Both the position numbers and the translations under genes were made by a program. A model generated the notes under the pieces. The model searched no databases. It was not told the DNA's origin and was given only the letters and a program-made list of their open reading frames with translations. From the NCBI RefSeq assembly GCF_030247195.1, contig NC_080671.1, positions 12,601,343 to 12,665,342 on the forward strand: DNA of 64,000 nt, given 5' to 3'. The DNA comes from Topomyia yanbarensis. Lineage: Eukaryota > Arthropoda > Insecta > Diptera > Culicidae. Below, in pieces: positions 10,320-22,909 of the stretch (its first letter is position 1; every line of letters begins with the position of its first letter).

Positions 10320-12118
10320 CGCACAATGTTTTAAAACGTCGTTTTCGTGCTCAAAATTAATAGCGTCTAAACCGTTGACTTTAGAGGTATAGTTTGTTCG
10401 GAGAAGTTGTTGTTCTTATGATTGCGCATCCACAGGAGTATATCGTTCAGTGATTAATTCACCTATAAGTGATATACGAAATTTATTTTCCGAACTAATT
10501 AAGATAGAGACTTTGTGTCTTCGGCAAAGTTGTAGCAAATGTTACTACAAAAGAAATTGCTAAAGACACTATATATCCAGCTTCAGTAGTTCCAAGTTAT
10601 GGAACACATTATATGGAAGACCCCTTAAAATTAGTTTTTTCATGATAACTTTCTAGACATTCTCGTATCTTCTTGGAATCTTCGACAAAGTTATCTGCGG
10701 TATTGAAACACATATTTTTGCCGAACATAGTTACTTCCTATCTGTTGAATTTAAAAAGATATTCCAAATTTTACGATTTTTTTGGGGTAACTTCCACCTT
10801 AAAAAATTCGTTAAGGAGCAAAAAGGAGCAAACAATATCATAATATACTGAAAGTACTAGCTTTTTGCTATGTTCAATTCAACATGCCATCGCAGTGGTA
10901 TAAAATGAAATATTCAAGCGCACTGCGACAAACAGCTTCATGTTTTCATGGTAAATTGCATCGAACACAAGCCTATAACATGCAATGCATATGGTTTGCC
11001 TTTTAAAAATCAAAGTGTAGTTTTGGATGTGTTTAATAATGTCGATATTTTCATTATAAAATAGATAAATAAATTTATTTTTAATAATCGTTTTCTCCGT
11101 CATCTTCCAAGCTTTCTTCTTCCGCTAGAAGAGCTTTGGCGTCTTCTAAAAATCGTTTTTGCTTTTTTTAGCCGTCCCCGAGCTTCAGTCATGACAGGAT
11201 CTACATTGTGAACAGGTGACGTTAATCAAGCTCCATTATAAATGTCACGAAAGACATTAATAACCCTTCCGGTGGGATTTCCATCGTTTTTTCAAGCTTA
11301 CCAGTATCCACTGATTGTTTAAATTTCACGTGACACACTTCTCGAACGCACGATATGCTACGTTTCGTACTATGATCATTATTGTGGTCAAAGTTCCCTT
11401 TTCCTTTTTTGGACATCTATGAATATGTTTTATGCAATTTACCATGAAAAGATGAAGCTACTTATCGCAGTGCGCTTGATTATTTCATTTTATACCGCTG
11501 CGATGGCATATTGTATTGAACATAACACTCGGGGAGAATAGCGTCGACTAAGAATCGGGCCACTATATGAAAGCAAAAAGCTAGTACTTCCAGTATGTTA
11601 TGATGGTGTTTGCTCCTTTTTGCTCCTTAACGAATTATTTAAGGTGGAGGTTACCCCAAAAAATTGTAAAATTAGGAATATCGTTTTAAATTCAACAGAT
11701 AGGAAGTAACTATGTTCGGCAAAAATATTTGTTTCGATACCGCAAATAACTTTGTCGAAGATTCCAAGAAGATACGAGAATGTCTAAAAAAGTTATCATG
11801 AAAAAAATAATTTTTAGGGGTCTTCCATATAATGTTCCATAACTCGTAAACTACTAAAGCTAGATATATGGTGTCTAGCAATTTATTTTGCAGTAACATT
11901 TGCTACAAATTTGCCGAAGACACAAAGTCTCTATGTTAATTAGTTCGGAAAATAAATTTCGTATATCACTTATAGGTGAATTAACTACTGAACGGTATAC
12001 TCCTGTGGATGCGCAATCAAAAGAACAACAACTTCTCCGAACAAACTATACCTCTAAAGTCAACGGTTTAGACGTTATTAATTTTGAGCACGAAAACGAC
12101 GTTTTAAAACACTGTGCG
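10320..12118. mobile_element. Fold-back DNA element, about 1.8 kb with arms of about 650-700 bp
   Basis: 10324 onward reads CAATGTTTTAAAACGTCG and the sequence ending at 12114 is the complement of CAGTGTTTTAAAACGTCG. Inverted similarity continues through about 10975 on the left and back to about 11425 on the right, leaving a central unique part of about 450 bp. No transposase seen; the ORFs inside are short. A CAGTG-like end recalls hAT elements, but no clean 8-bp duplication is visible. The best flanking match is TATGGCG (10315-10321) versus TGCGGCG (12115-12121). It splits copy 3 of the ORF1-only element. Confidence 0.85.
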
Positions 12119-12168
12119 GCGGTGTAAACAAGCGGCAAAGAAATCTCCTCACTATCATCTAAGATCAT
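12119..12168 (-). pseudogene. N-terminal fragment of ORF1 copy 3
   Basis: From ATG at 12168 the minus strand reads MILDDSEEISLPLVYTA and reaches the fold-back element. On its other side the frame resumes as IVNFRGSKV, which aligns with ISINFNKTRV of copy 1. Short, so the match to the family rests on joining the two sides. Confidence 0.5.
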
Positions 12169-13849
12169 CTCGATCGATACAATTCTCACTGTCAGAACGA
12201 GAATAGCGGACCTTGATTTCTATAGCACAGAAATGTAAATAACGGTATTTGAATTTCGATGGCACAGTGCGCAAGTACTTAATGCGAATAGTTAGCGGTA
12301 AGAAGAAAAGTTTTTAATGCATTTGTGTCAAGAAAAAGCAATCAATATAAAATTGTTTATAACAACAGTTTTAAACATATTTTTTAAATGTGTAGTATTT
12401 TCAGACAAAAATGCAAATTTCTTGTCGAATGTGATTCTAAATGCCACCTCAAATCACAATATTTGTAACAAGAAGTTGTCGTTTTAAAGATATTTTGACT
12501 TTTTTGCAACAAAAAAATGTTTGTAAAATTATGACGTTTTCATAAGTTATTTACATTTCTATATAAAGAACAATAGATTTTCCAAAATAGGCGATGGCCA
12601 TCTATCTTTCCCCGCGTCTGTGTCATTTTTATATGGTGATCTGTCAACAGTGCTATCTTCGAAAATGAACCGCCTTAACAATATGAATATTTTTTCCTAT
12701 CTCAATTTATTGCAAATAAACAGTAGTATTCATTTTATTATTTTCAAAGTATCCAATATTTTGTCACATGAAATTTAAAATGTTTGTTGATTTGACGGCA
12801 TCGTAAGAGAACCCGTATTCTCCGGTTGACAATTTCTTTATCTGTATAGTGTCTATTTGACCAACTAATCCATATGACATCCAATATGCGTGGGGAATAC
12901 GCATGATCGTGTCTGAGTGATAACTGTTGAATCATGTAGTAGGACTGTGAATTGACATTTCGCGAAAATCATAGAAAATCAGTTAGCAATTTGCGACTAT
13001 CATATTAGAACGAAGAACATATGTTTTAATGGGGACCATTCAGAAATTACGCAACAATTGCCGAAATTTGGCTCACAAAATGTCATAAATATTGTTAAGC
13101 CCCCTCCCACAGAACGCAACAAAAAAAATCCGGTAAAAATATGCTACGTTTTTACCGTTACTGACGACGTTAAGCTGTAACAAAATTTAACACATGGTCC
13201 CTTGACATATTTGTTCTTTTACTAAAAGTCCTTTAAATCATGTTCATTATACTAACTGTTCTCATTGTATTGATTATTTCCATATAGTCAGTAATATATT
13301 ATTTTGAGTAGCACATGCACTATATTTCTCATTGCCATGTTAACCATATTTCATCATTTGCATAATAATATTAAAATTTCAAATTCAGGCAATAAAAACA
13401 TGAGTCTCTTCCTCGTGTTCTAGCGTTAACACATTTTTGTCTTCTTGCCTCCAATCTTTCTTCTGTTTGTAGTAGTTAGTATAAAAAACTACTCGCGAGT
13501 TTCGTTGATTATACGTCCGACTTCGTTCGCTTCCGGTACTTAGGTAGTACTTATTTTATATCACCTATAAAAGTCGGCATCTTATGAAATTGTTCGTAGA
13601 AAAGGAAAACAATAATTGTCGTTTTATTCCTTATAAACCACCAAAGTTTATACACGGTAATTAATTCTTATATTACAAAATTTTCAATTTCATAAGTATT
13701 AGTATGTCTATTTCGATATATGTCTCGATAAAGTAAAGATAGTTTTAGTTGAATTGTATTGTTGTTCGAATGTCCTATTCGGCCAGAATAAAGCAACGAG
13801 GAATTTGAAAAATTGTTCACATGCCGTTTGAATCAGTTAAACGTCAGTA
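12169..13849. other. AT-rich intergenic DNA; no gene recognised
   Basis: Very AT-rich, with only short ORFs. 13020-13140 has a dispersed-repeat look (ACCATTCAGAAATTACGCAA), similar in type to 23330-23620. Nothing else stands out. Confidence 0.5.
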
Positions 13850-14090
13850 ACACTCCCGGCAGCCAATCCAAGAAACGATAAATCTTTCATAAATTCTCGA
13901 GAGTCTGCTACCCAGAACTATAATCACATGATAACACTACTGAGAGTTGCACTTTCCGAGGTGAATACAGATTTATATAACTCTTTACCCCATCACGCTA
14001 ACAAAAACTCCGTGGAGATGCAAAGGTATACACGGGCTCCATAACAACGTTTGTTACACTACCATTTCTTGCCTTCCCCGATGACTATAA
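13850..14090 (+). repeat. Dispersed repeat family Z, copy 1
   Basis: Contains GGCAGCCAATCC, AGAGTTGCACTT, CTCTTTACCCCATCACGCTA and GGTATACACGGGCTCCATAA in this order. The reverse complement of the same series is at 38395-38680 (GCAACTCTCAGTAGAGTTAT, GGATGGGGTAAAGTG, GTGTATACCTCTGCATCTCC). Non-coding. Confidence 0.7.
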
Positions 14091-16690
14091 GTACGGGAAA
14101 TGCTTAGTATCCCATATTATGCTCTGAGGAAAACTTCGATGCTTAAGATCACTGTTACTTGAACATATGACTGGAAATCGATATTAGCTATCGTCACCAG
14201 CATCAAAAATGAACGATGAGCATTTTTCAATATGCATAACCTATTCACTATAGAAAGCCCCAAAATTGACATATACGCAAAGAATAAATTTCAAAACCTG
14301 ATGTAATAGGTTAAACAACGAAAAGTTGTGCAAAACTATTTTTATGATGTCTGCCTCTTTCTGTATTCAATAAAATAGAATTTTTAATTGATAATCTTGT
14401 TATAATTTATATCATTCCTTCTTTACAGCATGAGCTGTTCTTTATATGACTACTGGTGGGATTTTTGCTACAAGCGATTGCCTTTTCATGATAGTTTTAT
14501 CGTTTAGGTTTTGAATATTCACGCACGGTTTAAATCAAACATATTGATACAACACATTTTTTGAAATTGTTTGATGTATTTTGCAAGATAACCGATATTA
14601 AGTAAAATGTTAGCGTTCGACTAAATTTCACGAAAGGACACTCATTTATACAATATTTTCGGCCAAATTATCAATTCGTTCAAACGACCCTTTTAGTTAA
14701 ATAGCGTTCGAAAAAATAACAATCTACCTAACGACATTCAGTTCCGTCAAATGGCTTTCGGCCAGTTGAGCAAGAATTATTTTTCGGCTTGAAAAGCAGT
14801 CCACCTATCACAATTGCATCGATTCTAATTTACTGATTTTAATATCAATATATTAAATGCACGAACCCAAATTGCATAGAAAACGGTCTACAACCATGGA
14901 TGCTCATATCAGTATAATCCAAAAATAAAACAACGTCATTAAGGGAACGAATTAAGGATGTTTGTGAACGTAGCCTTCCGTGCTACACCCCTATCCTAAT
15001 AGCATCAAGAAAGTGTTTGGTTTTTGTCTTTTAGTTTCGTTTGCCCATCGTGTGATCCCCACCGTGACATAAATAACCCACAAAACGGGGCAGGAAGCTC
15101 TTCGACCCCGTTGCAGTTTATATGCTGCCCTTTCATCCTGCAAGGCTGGAGAAGAAGGGAGGTCGTATAACCAACCGATTTGAATGAACTCACGTCTCGA
15201 ACTTTATTTTATAGTCGGTGCTCGGAATGCTGGCTTGCGCTTGTGTTTTGTGATGGTGTTTTTTATGCATTGGGCGGAAGTGAAACGGGTTCCGATGTCG
15301 CGGGCTGCAGGAGGCAACATGGGGATAGTGCAAATATTTCCTGCCTTTTGAAATGTTTTATTTTTATGCCAACCAGTTATGCTCTATTTCGGTTTTTATT
15401 CCAATGTATTTATTTCTTCTCGCTGCTTTAACACGATGCTGCTGCTGCTGCCGTCGTTGCCCTTGCTGCATAGTTCGGAATCAAAGAGCTGTGAACTGGA
15501 TTGGCTATTACAGACAGTGCAATGCACGTAGTTGAAGTACTACAGACATACATTTTCCCCATTAAAATTTTGCTCTTTTCTCGCTTTTTTATACTGTTGT
15601 CTTCATGCTGAGTACACAGTTGTTTTATTTTCTATGTAATTTATCGATGGCTGAACGTGTTATTCTATGCTTACTACATATTGGTGTGTCGATAATCAGT
15701 ACACTAAGACGGAGACTATTTTCCGGTATAAATTTTGGTCAAAAATTGTCATACTTTGTATTTCTTTGTAAACTACCAGAGTTTGACAATATACATTAAA
15801 ATCTATCAGTTCCGTTCAGGAAATAGCACGAACAATCTCATTTAAGCAGTACTCAATATGCTGGTTTCAACGAAGAACATCATCACCCAAAATGAAAACC
15901 ATTTCGAACAGCACATTCATATAATTATAATAATTGTAAACTCGCTTGTGACCACGTCAGTTGCAACTAGTTTTGCTGTCCATTCAAAAAAGTGCTTCAT
16001 TGCTTCTTGTCATTTGTGGATGGCATGTCAGCTGGAGGCGCCTCTATTCGTAAAAGATCATGCAGCATGGTTACAACAGTATACTGCATACACATAATTA
16101 TCACTTGTCCTCTCATAATTTTAAATCGTGACATGTCTGTTGCATAAAGGATTGAAAAGTTGGATGAATGTTTGCAAGGTATTATTACGTGCAAGGAGCA
16201 CTCCCAGCTTGCACTGTGTAATTCAATATCCCAAGCGATGGACGGTCTCATAAACAACCAGATGTCGCATGGTTCAAAGTACTGTAGATTGCGTATTGCC
16301 AACAAGTTTTAGAAAAAAGAATTTTACATTATACATTATTCTTCGTTTCTGTGATACATACCACCTACTGCCACAATATTAATTTAGTGTGATCGTAAGA
16401 GCTCTCAGTTGTTTAAATATCAACATTCTCGATAGTTGGAAATACTGGATCAGTGGCAGTTTTGATTATTGCGCAACGAAGCATTAGTTTACATCAGATT
16501 TTAAGTTACAATCTGGAATTAAAACAAACGGGTCTAATGTGTTAGGTGAATCGATTGGTTTCTACTCAAGTTAGTTGAGCTCGGTTCCTCAGCCAACGCA
16601 CTAAACCCTAAAACCCTTGAATATTCTAAACACTAAAAATGGTATTGTACAAGCTACTACCACGGTGGCATTTAGAGTTGGGAGTAACGA
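14091..16690. other. Intergenic; no gene recognised
   Basis: AT-rich, with a more balanced island at 15000-15540 that includes a short CTG run near 15435-15450. ORFs are under 105 codons, lie on both strands and have no motif I recognise. Confidence 0.45.
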
Positions 16691-17625
16691 CAACGAAAAT
16701 CCCGGGAATACCCTTTGTGGGTACCGAAATACCGGTACTGAATAAATATAAATACCAGTATATTCGGTACTATGTAAAGCTTTCGATGAAGAATATAACT
16801 AACCTGTTTCACAATATCAGCCAGCAAGGTGGCATTTGAAGATTACCGAATATAACTACCGTTGCACGTAACTGCGTATTATAGCTTGTTTTGAGTTTGT
16901 GTATTTACTAGTATGAAAGAAAGAGAAATTGATATGTTTCTGGAATCTCTCATAAGCGACGTTCCGAATTGGCCCGCCTGGATTCATTTTTCTGTTGAAT
17001 ATTGATGTCCAAAATAATGAATGCCGACTTAGTACCTATCCTTAACTCGAATATGACACGAAAGGGATCTGATCGGAGTTTGTGATCAGCGTTGTTTGAA
17101 TATATGAGATATGCATTCAGAGTTACGTACGAAGGAATATGTTAGATTAACTGCATTATGTTGGAAATACATATGAATTTTTTTTTTAAATGTTATATGT
17201 AATGGTTTCCACTACTCTGTATTTAAACATAATTCCTGTAAGAAATTCCGAGTTAGTGTGCGGTGCAAAATAGAGTAGACTTGGCTCAAATGTTGTTGTA
17301 TTCGATGTTGTGTTGCGAGTTCGCTTAATCGTAATTCTCGTAGCAGATGCATTTTTCACTGCTGTGGCGGTATTATTTTACTGCAAAGCCGAGGAACGAT
17401 ACTATGCTGTTTGTGCAGTGAATAAGCAACAAAGTAGTAGATATTACTTGCTTTGTTTATTGATAGATTAGAAGTTAGACTGAATCATATAAAAGCTTTT
17501 CAATAAAAATATATTGTTGAACGTTTTATTTCAATCCGGCGTTTTTCAGTTTTTTTCGATAAATTCCAGTACCGGTATTACCGGTACTGAGGGCTTCAGT
17601 ACAGCAGAACCGGTTTTCGCCAAAG
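16690..17625. repeat. Possible DNA element with ACCGGTACTG-rich ends
   Basis: The left end (16690-16775) has GGGTACCGAAATACCGGTAC and related phrases; the right end (17560-17625) has CCAGTACCGGTATTACCGGT in opposite orientation. The interior is AT-rich and encodes nothing recognisable. Clustered short palindromic motifs at both ends resemble subterminal repeats of some hAT elements. Boundaries and superfamily uncertain. Confidence 0.4.
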
Positions 17626-18534
17626 AGGTCATAGGTAGGAACCCTAGCGACATTATAAAATAAACTATTTTCACGAGTGTGACAATACCATTCACGAATA
17701 AATATGCTCAATTTCAGGACTCAATAGAGTCATGAAACGTCACTGTACACAAATGAACTAATTTCATCTACCAGGAGCAGTGTTAATTTAAAACATATTC
17801 GATAATCTCGGAATGGTGTTTTTCCAAAAGTACCTTTGTCGTGATAACGTTTACCGAAAAATTATTCAACCGATTCCTTTACTACGAATACATTTTTATT
17901 ACGCAGATTAATTTTTTTATAAAATGATTATAGCTCAACACATTGTTTTTTTGTGAAAACGGTTTCCGTTTGCAATATTTATTCAAATAACGTTCAGGCA
18001 CTACGAATGTACCTATACTATTATACTATTAGTTTTTAGATATTTAGTTGACCTGCTGGACTAATAAGCGCCAATTATTAAGTCTTAAATGCATGAAACT
18101 CATTTTTATTGGTACTCATTTTTCGGTATGGATACGTTATTTACCTCTTGTTGAGGTTTTATATCACAGAATTCGGTATGTTGCCAAATGGCATTTAAGG
18201 TTTAATATCCATTGCGTTGCGTTGTGACGATGATTCTGGCGGATTGCACACTGACTTAATTATAGTTTATTAGTTTATGATTGGCACTCCTGGCAGCCGG
18301 CTACCGAGAGTAACCTATATTTTCTAAACAAAGCCAATTTTCACTCCAAACACACTCAACCATGGGAGTACAGCCTAGAAATGCTATTGTCTGCGTGATT
18401 GAACGGATCACTATTTAGTGCAACGGTATTTAAACAGATTTCGACTAATATGTAGTCACATTTTCTTTTTTACTTTTTAACGACATTCAATTAGCTAGAG
18501 ATTACTGGGTAAGGAAATTTACGATAATTTAGAG
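17626..18534. other. AT-rich intergenic DNA; no gene recognised
   Basis: No coding region. 18285-18320 (CCTGGCAGCCGGCTACCGAG) is a small scrap of repeat family Z. Confidence 0.5.
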
Positions 18535-18716
18535 CCATAGTCAAGTGAGAGCAAGGATGTGAAGTATACAGATCGGAAAACTAGAAGTGACAGGGTAATT
18601 ATAGACAGGCTTAATATCCTACACTGTAGGATATTAAGCCTGTCTATAATGACCCTGTCACTTCTAGTTTTCCGATCTGTATACTTCACATCCTTGCTCT
18701 CACTTGAGGACTATGG
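18535..18716. repeat. 182-bp nearly perfect palindrome
   Basis: The left arm 18535-18623 (89 nt) and the right arm 18625-18716 (92 nt) are complementary except for one substitution and a 3-base insertion, with a single-base centre at 18624 (CCTACA-C-TGTAGG). Outer ends read CCATAGTC and its complement. As RNA it would be a hairpin with an extremely short loop. It could be a tiny fold-back transposon, a recent inverted duplication or a hairpin-RNA locus; no target duplication seen. Confidence 0.95.
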
Positions 18717-21700
18717 ACCTACAGGCTAGTCTTTTGCCTTCTGTTGGCAGGGGTTGAGCTTAGGCAGCATAACTACGAATCAGTCAAGTCTACCAACAAA
18801 AGACAGACTGTTGCGTTGTCCCTCCTTATTGTGAGAACCGACATCGGCGAATGTTTACTACATATTGATCAGTGTTCATCGATACTAGTCAGATTAAAGT
18901 AGTATTGGGACTTATTTCCGATCAACTATTGATTTTTACGGTGGGGTTTTCACGCTTAGATCCGTTCGTACCCTCCCCTCGTTTTCAGTCTAAAGACCAA
19001 ATCCCACCAACAGATTTAGACTTGCGTGGAGGCATGAGATAGGAGACTTGTAAAACCTATGTTATCTTACCGTTTGACGACCATAAATGCTCCCATTATT
19101 AATTTGTTTTATGAACCTTTTACAATGAAAAATATTATATCAAAAAAATATAACTTTTATATAATAAAATGTTGCTATTTACCTTTAAAAATCTAAACTT
19201 TTCTTAATTTTCTCGCATACAAAGGTATATAACCCCTTAAAAAATATTTTGTCCGGGCATTTCTAAGCATGTTCATATGGGGAAATTGCACTTAACCTTC
19301 CTTCATGACCCTGGCTCAATCCACCACCTATGCTCAGACTACACCGTGTACGTATGAAAATAAGATTGCCACGGGTGGAATTATACTAGCAATATCTTCA
19401 TTCACAGAACCACGCGATGCATGAAACTAAAACATTGTTAAATGTTAATCTTGACGCAAATCTTCCTTAGAAAGAGAATACGAGATCCCATTGAAGACTC
19501 CATTTTTCCCGAGATATTTTTGTAATGTTTCCTTCAGTAGGTGTTTTGATCACCAGGATCTTTTGGGTGAATTCTGAGCGGCCGTAAACCTGGTGGTGGA
19601 TCACAAGTGTCCTGTACAAGTAATTGCGAGTAGGGACTCCTATTTTAATCCACCTAGTGGTGCAATTGTACCTTTCTCATTTATCCAAACAATGATTCAA
19701 TAGCTGGTTTTGCTCAGAAGATGTCGAAATGTCTATTACATTCTTAGAACACTTTGCACCGATATACAATGGCTCGCCAGCCACGAATTTGATGATCTAC
19801 GTGTCGGTAACCCTGAAATGAACATTTATTGATCGTGAAAGAATTCATTTGGCAACAGAAGGAAAATCGACGTATGTGTACCGGTTTTTCCATCAGCAAT
19901 ACCGAAATAACTGGTTTTAAGAGGGACACTCCCTCTTTCGGCCGAAATAAGCACTCAACATTTTTTTGGGAAAATGGAGATAGTACGCACCAGTTTGGTG
20001 TAATATATATTTAGATGTTTGAGGACGAAAAGAAAAATATTTACTACAATATGTTAAATTAAAAATTGTTAATGTTTTGATCGACGTTGCAAATCGAAAT
20101 TAGCGTAAATGATCCTGGCCTCAATTTTCACCTGAAATCATAATACCACACATTTTTTTGTTTCTTGCAACGCACTCCTAGCTACGCCCCTGTTAAAATC
20201 CAGAAAACGTATTTTAGTCAAATTAGTCGTCAGTCATTAGTGATCTAAACTTGCAAATCCAAGTAATTATGCACTCATTTCAATAGGTTTCACATCATTT
20301 TAATATTATGGAGGTTTATATGGAAATTTGCAGCATGACCGCACTCGTCAATCCGTAACTCCGGAACCAGATATCCGATTTAAATGAAATTCAATAGCAG
20401 CCTATGGCGATGTTCGAGCCTTCATTTGATCAATGTTGTTCAAACCGGCCCAGCCATGTCTGAGAAAAATGAGTGACATTATATGACACATACACACAGA
20501 TATGGACGAACTGACGACCTGAGTCGAATGGTATATGACAGAGTGAGAGTATTTCTGTATGAGAAAGGCAAAAATTGGCGGAAAATTAATAGTAGTTATT
20601 TGTAATATTGAAATGAGGAAGCATTTATGTGAAGTGTCAATCATTTGCAACCATTAGATAGCGAAGGAGGCATACTATTAAAAAGGAAGTATTTTTTTTG
20701 CATTTTTTTGTATCTCATGCTCGTTCATATTCATCGTGCATATTAAACGAAATACGATTTTTTCGTTGCTCTAAAAAGCTTCAAAAACGCTAAATGCTAT
20801 TTGAACTAACTTTACTTTTGATTGATGCCATCATAATCTCAAGTTATTACCCTTCCTATTTTTTGTGACACCGATATATTGGCGTCCAAACTTATTTGCA
20901 GTGTATTTACGTCGGTCAGCATTCGGGAGAATTCTAAGAATGAGCTTTTTTGGGATGCAATCATAACCATTAGATGTATATCACTCTAGCACTGCTTTAG
21001 AGTAGTGATAGTTTTCCAGATTGGGTTAATATTTAACTTTTTTCTCTAGTGCTCTATGTGCGATAAATCCTCCATTTCAAATTTTATTGCACTGTTATGT
21101 TTGTATGTAATCCTCGATATCTCATAGTTTCCGCTAAGTACTATATCAAATAAGAGTCATATATGACAAATGACGTTATCGTACATTAACCAGGTCATTA
21201 GAAGTTCATTTATGCCCACTACAAACCAACCGAAGAAAGTAGAAAATCATGTATACGATTATACCGCTTCTTTGGACCTCTCTTTGCTTCAAGTTCCTGA
21301 CTCTAGTAGAAATTGAAAATACGTTAATAATGCTACAGCACACGAACATTGGTCGGCACAGAGTCTGTGAATGTTTTATAGTGTACTATAACCGGCAATT
21401 ACTCCACTGTGACAACTAAACTAGTCGAGGTTCAGTGGGCTTGGCAAAAAAAACAACCATGTCAATAAAAAATTGAATTTCTTCCACTTCGGCATTTTCC
21501 CTCTTTTAACTTAACGGATTCGGAAGAAGCCCCGGCGAAATAACATGAACGTGTGGGAAGTTCCGAGCCGCAAGCAAGGCTACCTAACATGATCGACGGA
21601 CTCCATTCAAAGTAAATGGAAAACTTTTCACCTATCAACGGGTTGGTTCGGTGCAAGCAATGATCATGGTTCGTTCTGTTCCTGGCGCCCGTCACCACGT

Positions 21701-22905
21701 CCATTCCAGACGACAATAGGTCCCTACATATAGTGGCCGCGAGCTGATGACAGGCGGCAGGTTGTTTGTTTGAAAATCGAAAGTTAAAGGGATCATTAAC
21801 TGTAAACGTGAAATAACCAATTTGCCATTATCCGCTATTTTTGCGACGCGCCCGTTCGTGGTGTGGATAAACTGGCAACGACCTTTAGCTATGTTCGGAA
21901 TGGAAGAAAGTGACGCGCTTATTATAGATTACTTTCGAATTTTCGGTAAAATTCCTAACGAAGATAATAATTGTCACCTCGGAAAGTTCAACAAACCGCC
22001 GATGTTTTCGGCTTCCCACGGTATTTGCGTTGGGGTCACGGTCAAATCAACTAATAGCGTGGTTAGAGATACCATCCAATCAGCGCACGTTGCCAAAATT
22101 GGTGGTAGTGTGGCACCGACCGCGAATAATAAAATTGCTCTCAGCGCTGCGCTTTGCTACTTGGTCTTTTCTTGTTTGTGCTTGTTTCGAATGCGGGAAG
22201 TCGCCAGCTGCAATCAACTTCAATTTGGCACCATCAGACGAATTAGTAAGACAATAGTCGACATTAGTGACCATGATCTGTCACGTATATGCAATCAGTT
22301 AGCATAAAGTTCGGCTGGTCTTCGCGTAACTGTCTTTTATTCTATGGGATACTCTGCCTACATAGGACAATTATGTGTAACACGGCAGAATTGATAAAAC
22401 TAATGCAAGCCTACCGAAATCGATATTAGAAAATTTTACATCGCTTGATAATTTTTTGTTTAGGGCTAATAATCGCAACGTTGAATTACATACTTTATGT
22501 TTGATTTTGTACGTGGAGGGAATATGCGATGAAAATTATGAACTGAAAAACGGAACGTATTTGAAAGAATAATATTTACATATGTCAAATTTGTTAACTG
22601 TTCATCGTTTTTTGGCCCTCCACTGTCACGCTGCGTTCAGGTTACCAGTTGTTGGTCGAACCCCGATTCCTTCGACGAGCTTTCAGGCATATTTCTCGAC
22701 AATATTTTTAGCCGACAGTCGTTTGTTCAGTTGCACGATTTGCTGGCGCCAACACCGGTCATGCTAAACAGTCTTGCCGGAATTTTACGCACCCCCAAAT
22801 AGTGGTCATAATCGACGCTCTGTTATCGGAAACTCCTGACATCAATATCATCGGGGAAATATAAAATGTGTATTAAAACATGACTGATTTGCAAGCAAGT
22901 TTCGC
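18717..22905. other. Intergenic with repeat fragments; no gene recognised
   Basis: Contains the LINE-tail-like repeat at 19640-19745 and a family X copy at 20290-20580. The more balanced stretch 21450-22320 carries one 161-codon frame (21822-22307) without an ATG start or known motif, so it is not called. The remainder is AT-rich. Confidence 0.45.
20290..20580 (-). repeat. Repeat family X, uninterrupted copy
   Basis: Read on the minus strand it contains, in order, TACCATTCGACTCAGGTCGT, a short TG/TA tract (20485-20500), TTTTTCTCAGACATGGCTGG, CCATAGGCTGCTATTGAAT and GGTTCCGGAGTTACGG. It serves as the empty-site reference for the R1 insertion at 39958-41402. Confidence 0.75.
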
Positions 22906-22909
22906 CATT

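Noticed and set aside
21822..22307. 161-codon plus-strand frame
   Set aside because: No ATG start (begins TTG), no motif I recognise, no splice context or promoter, and comparable frames on the opposite strand.
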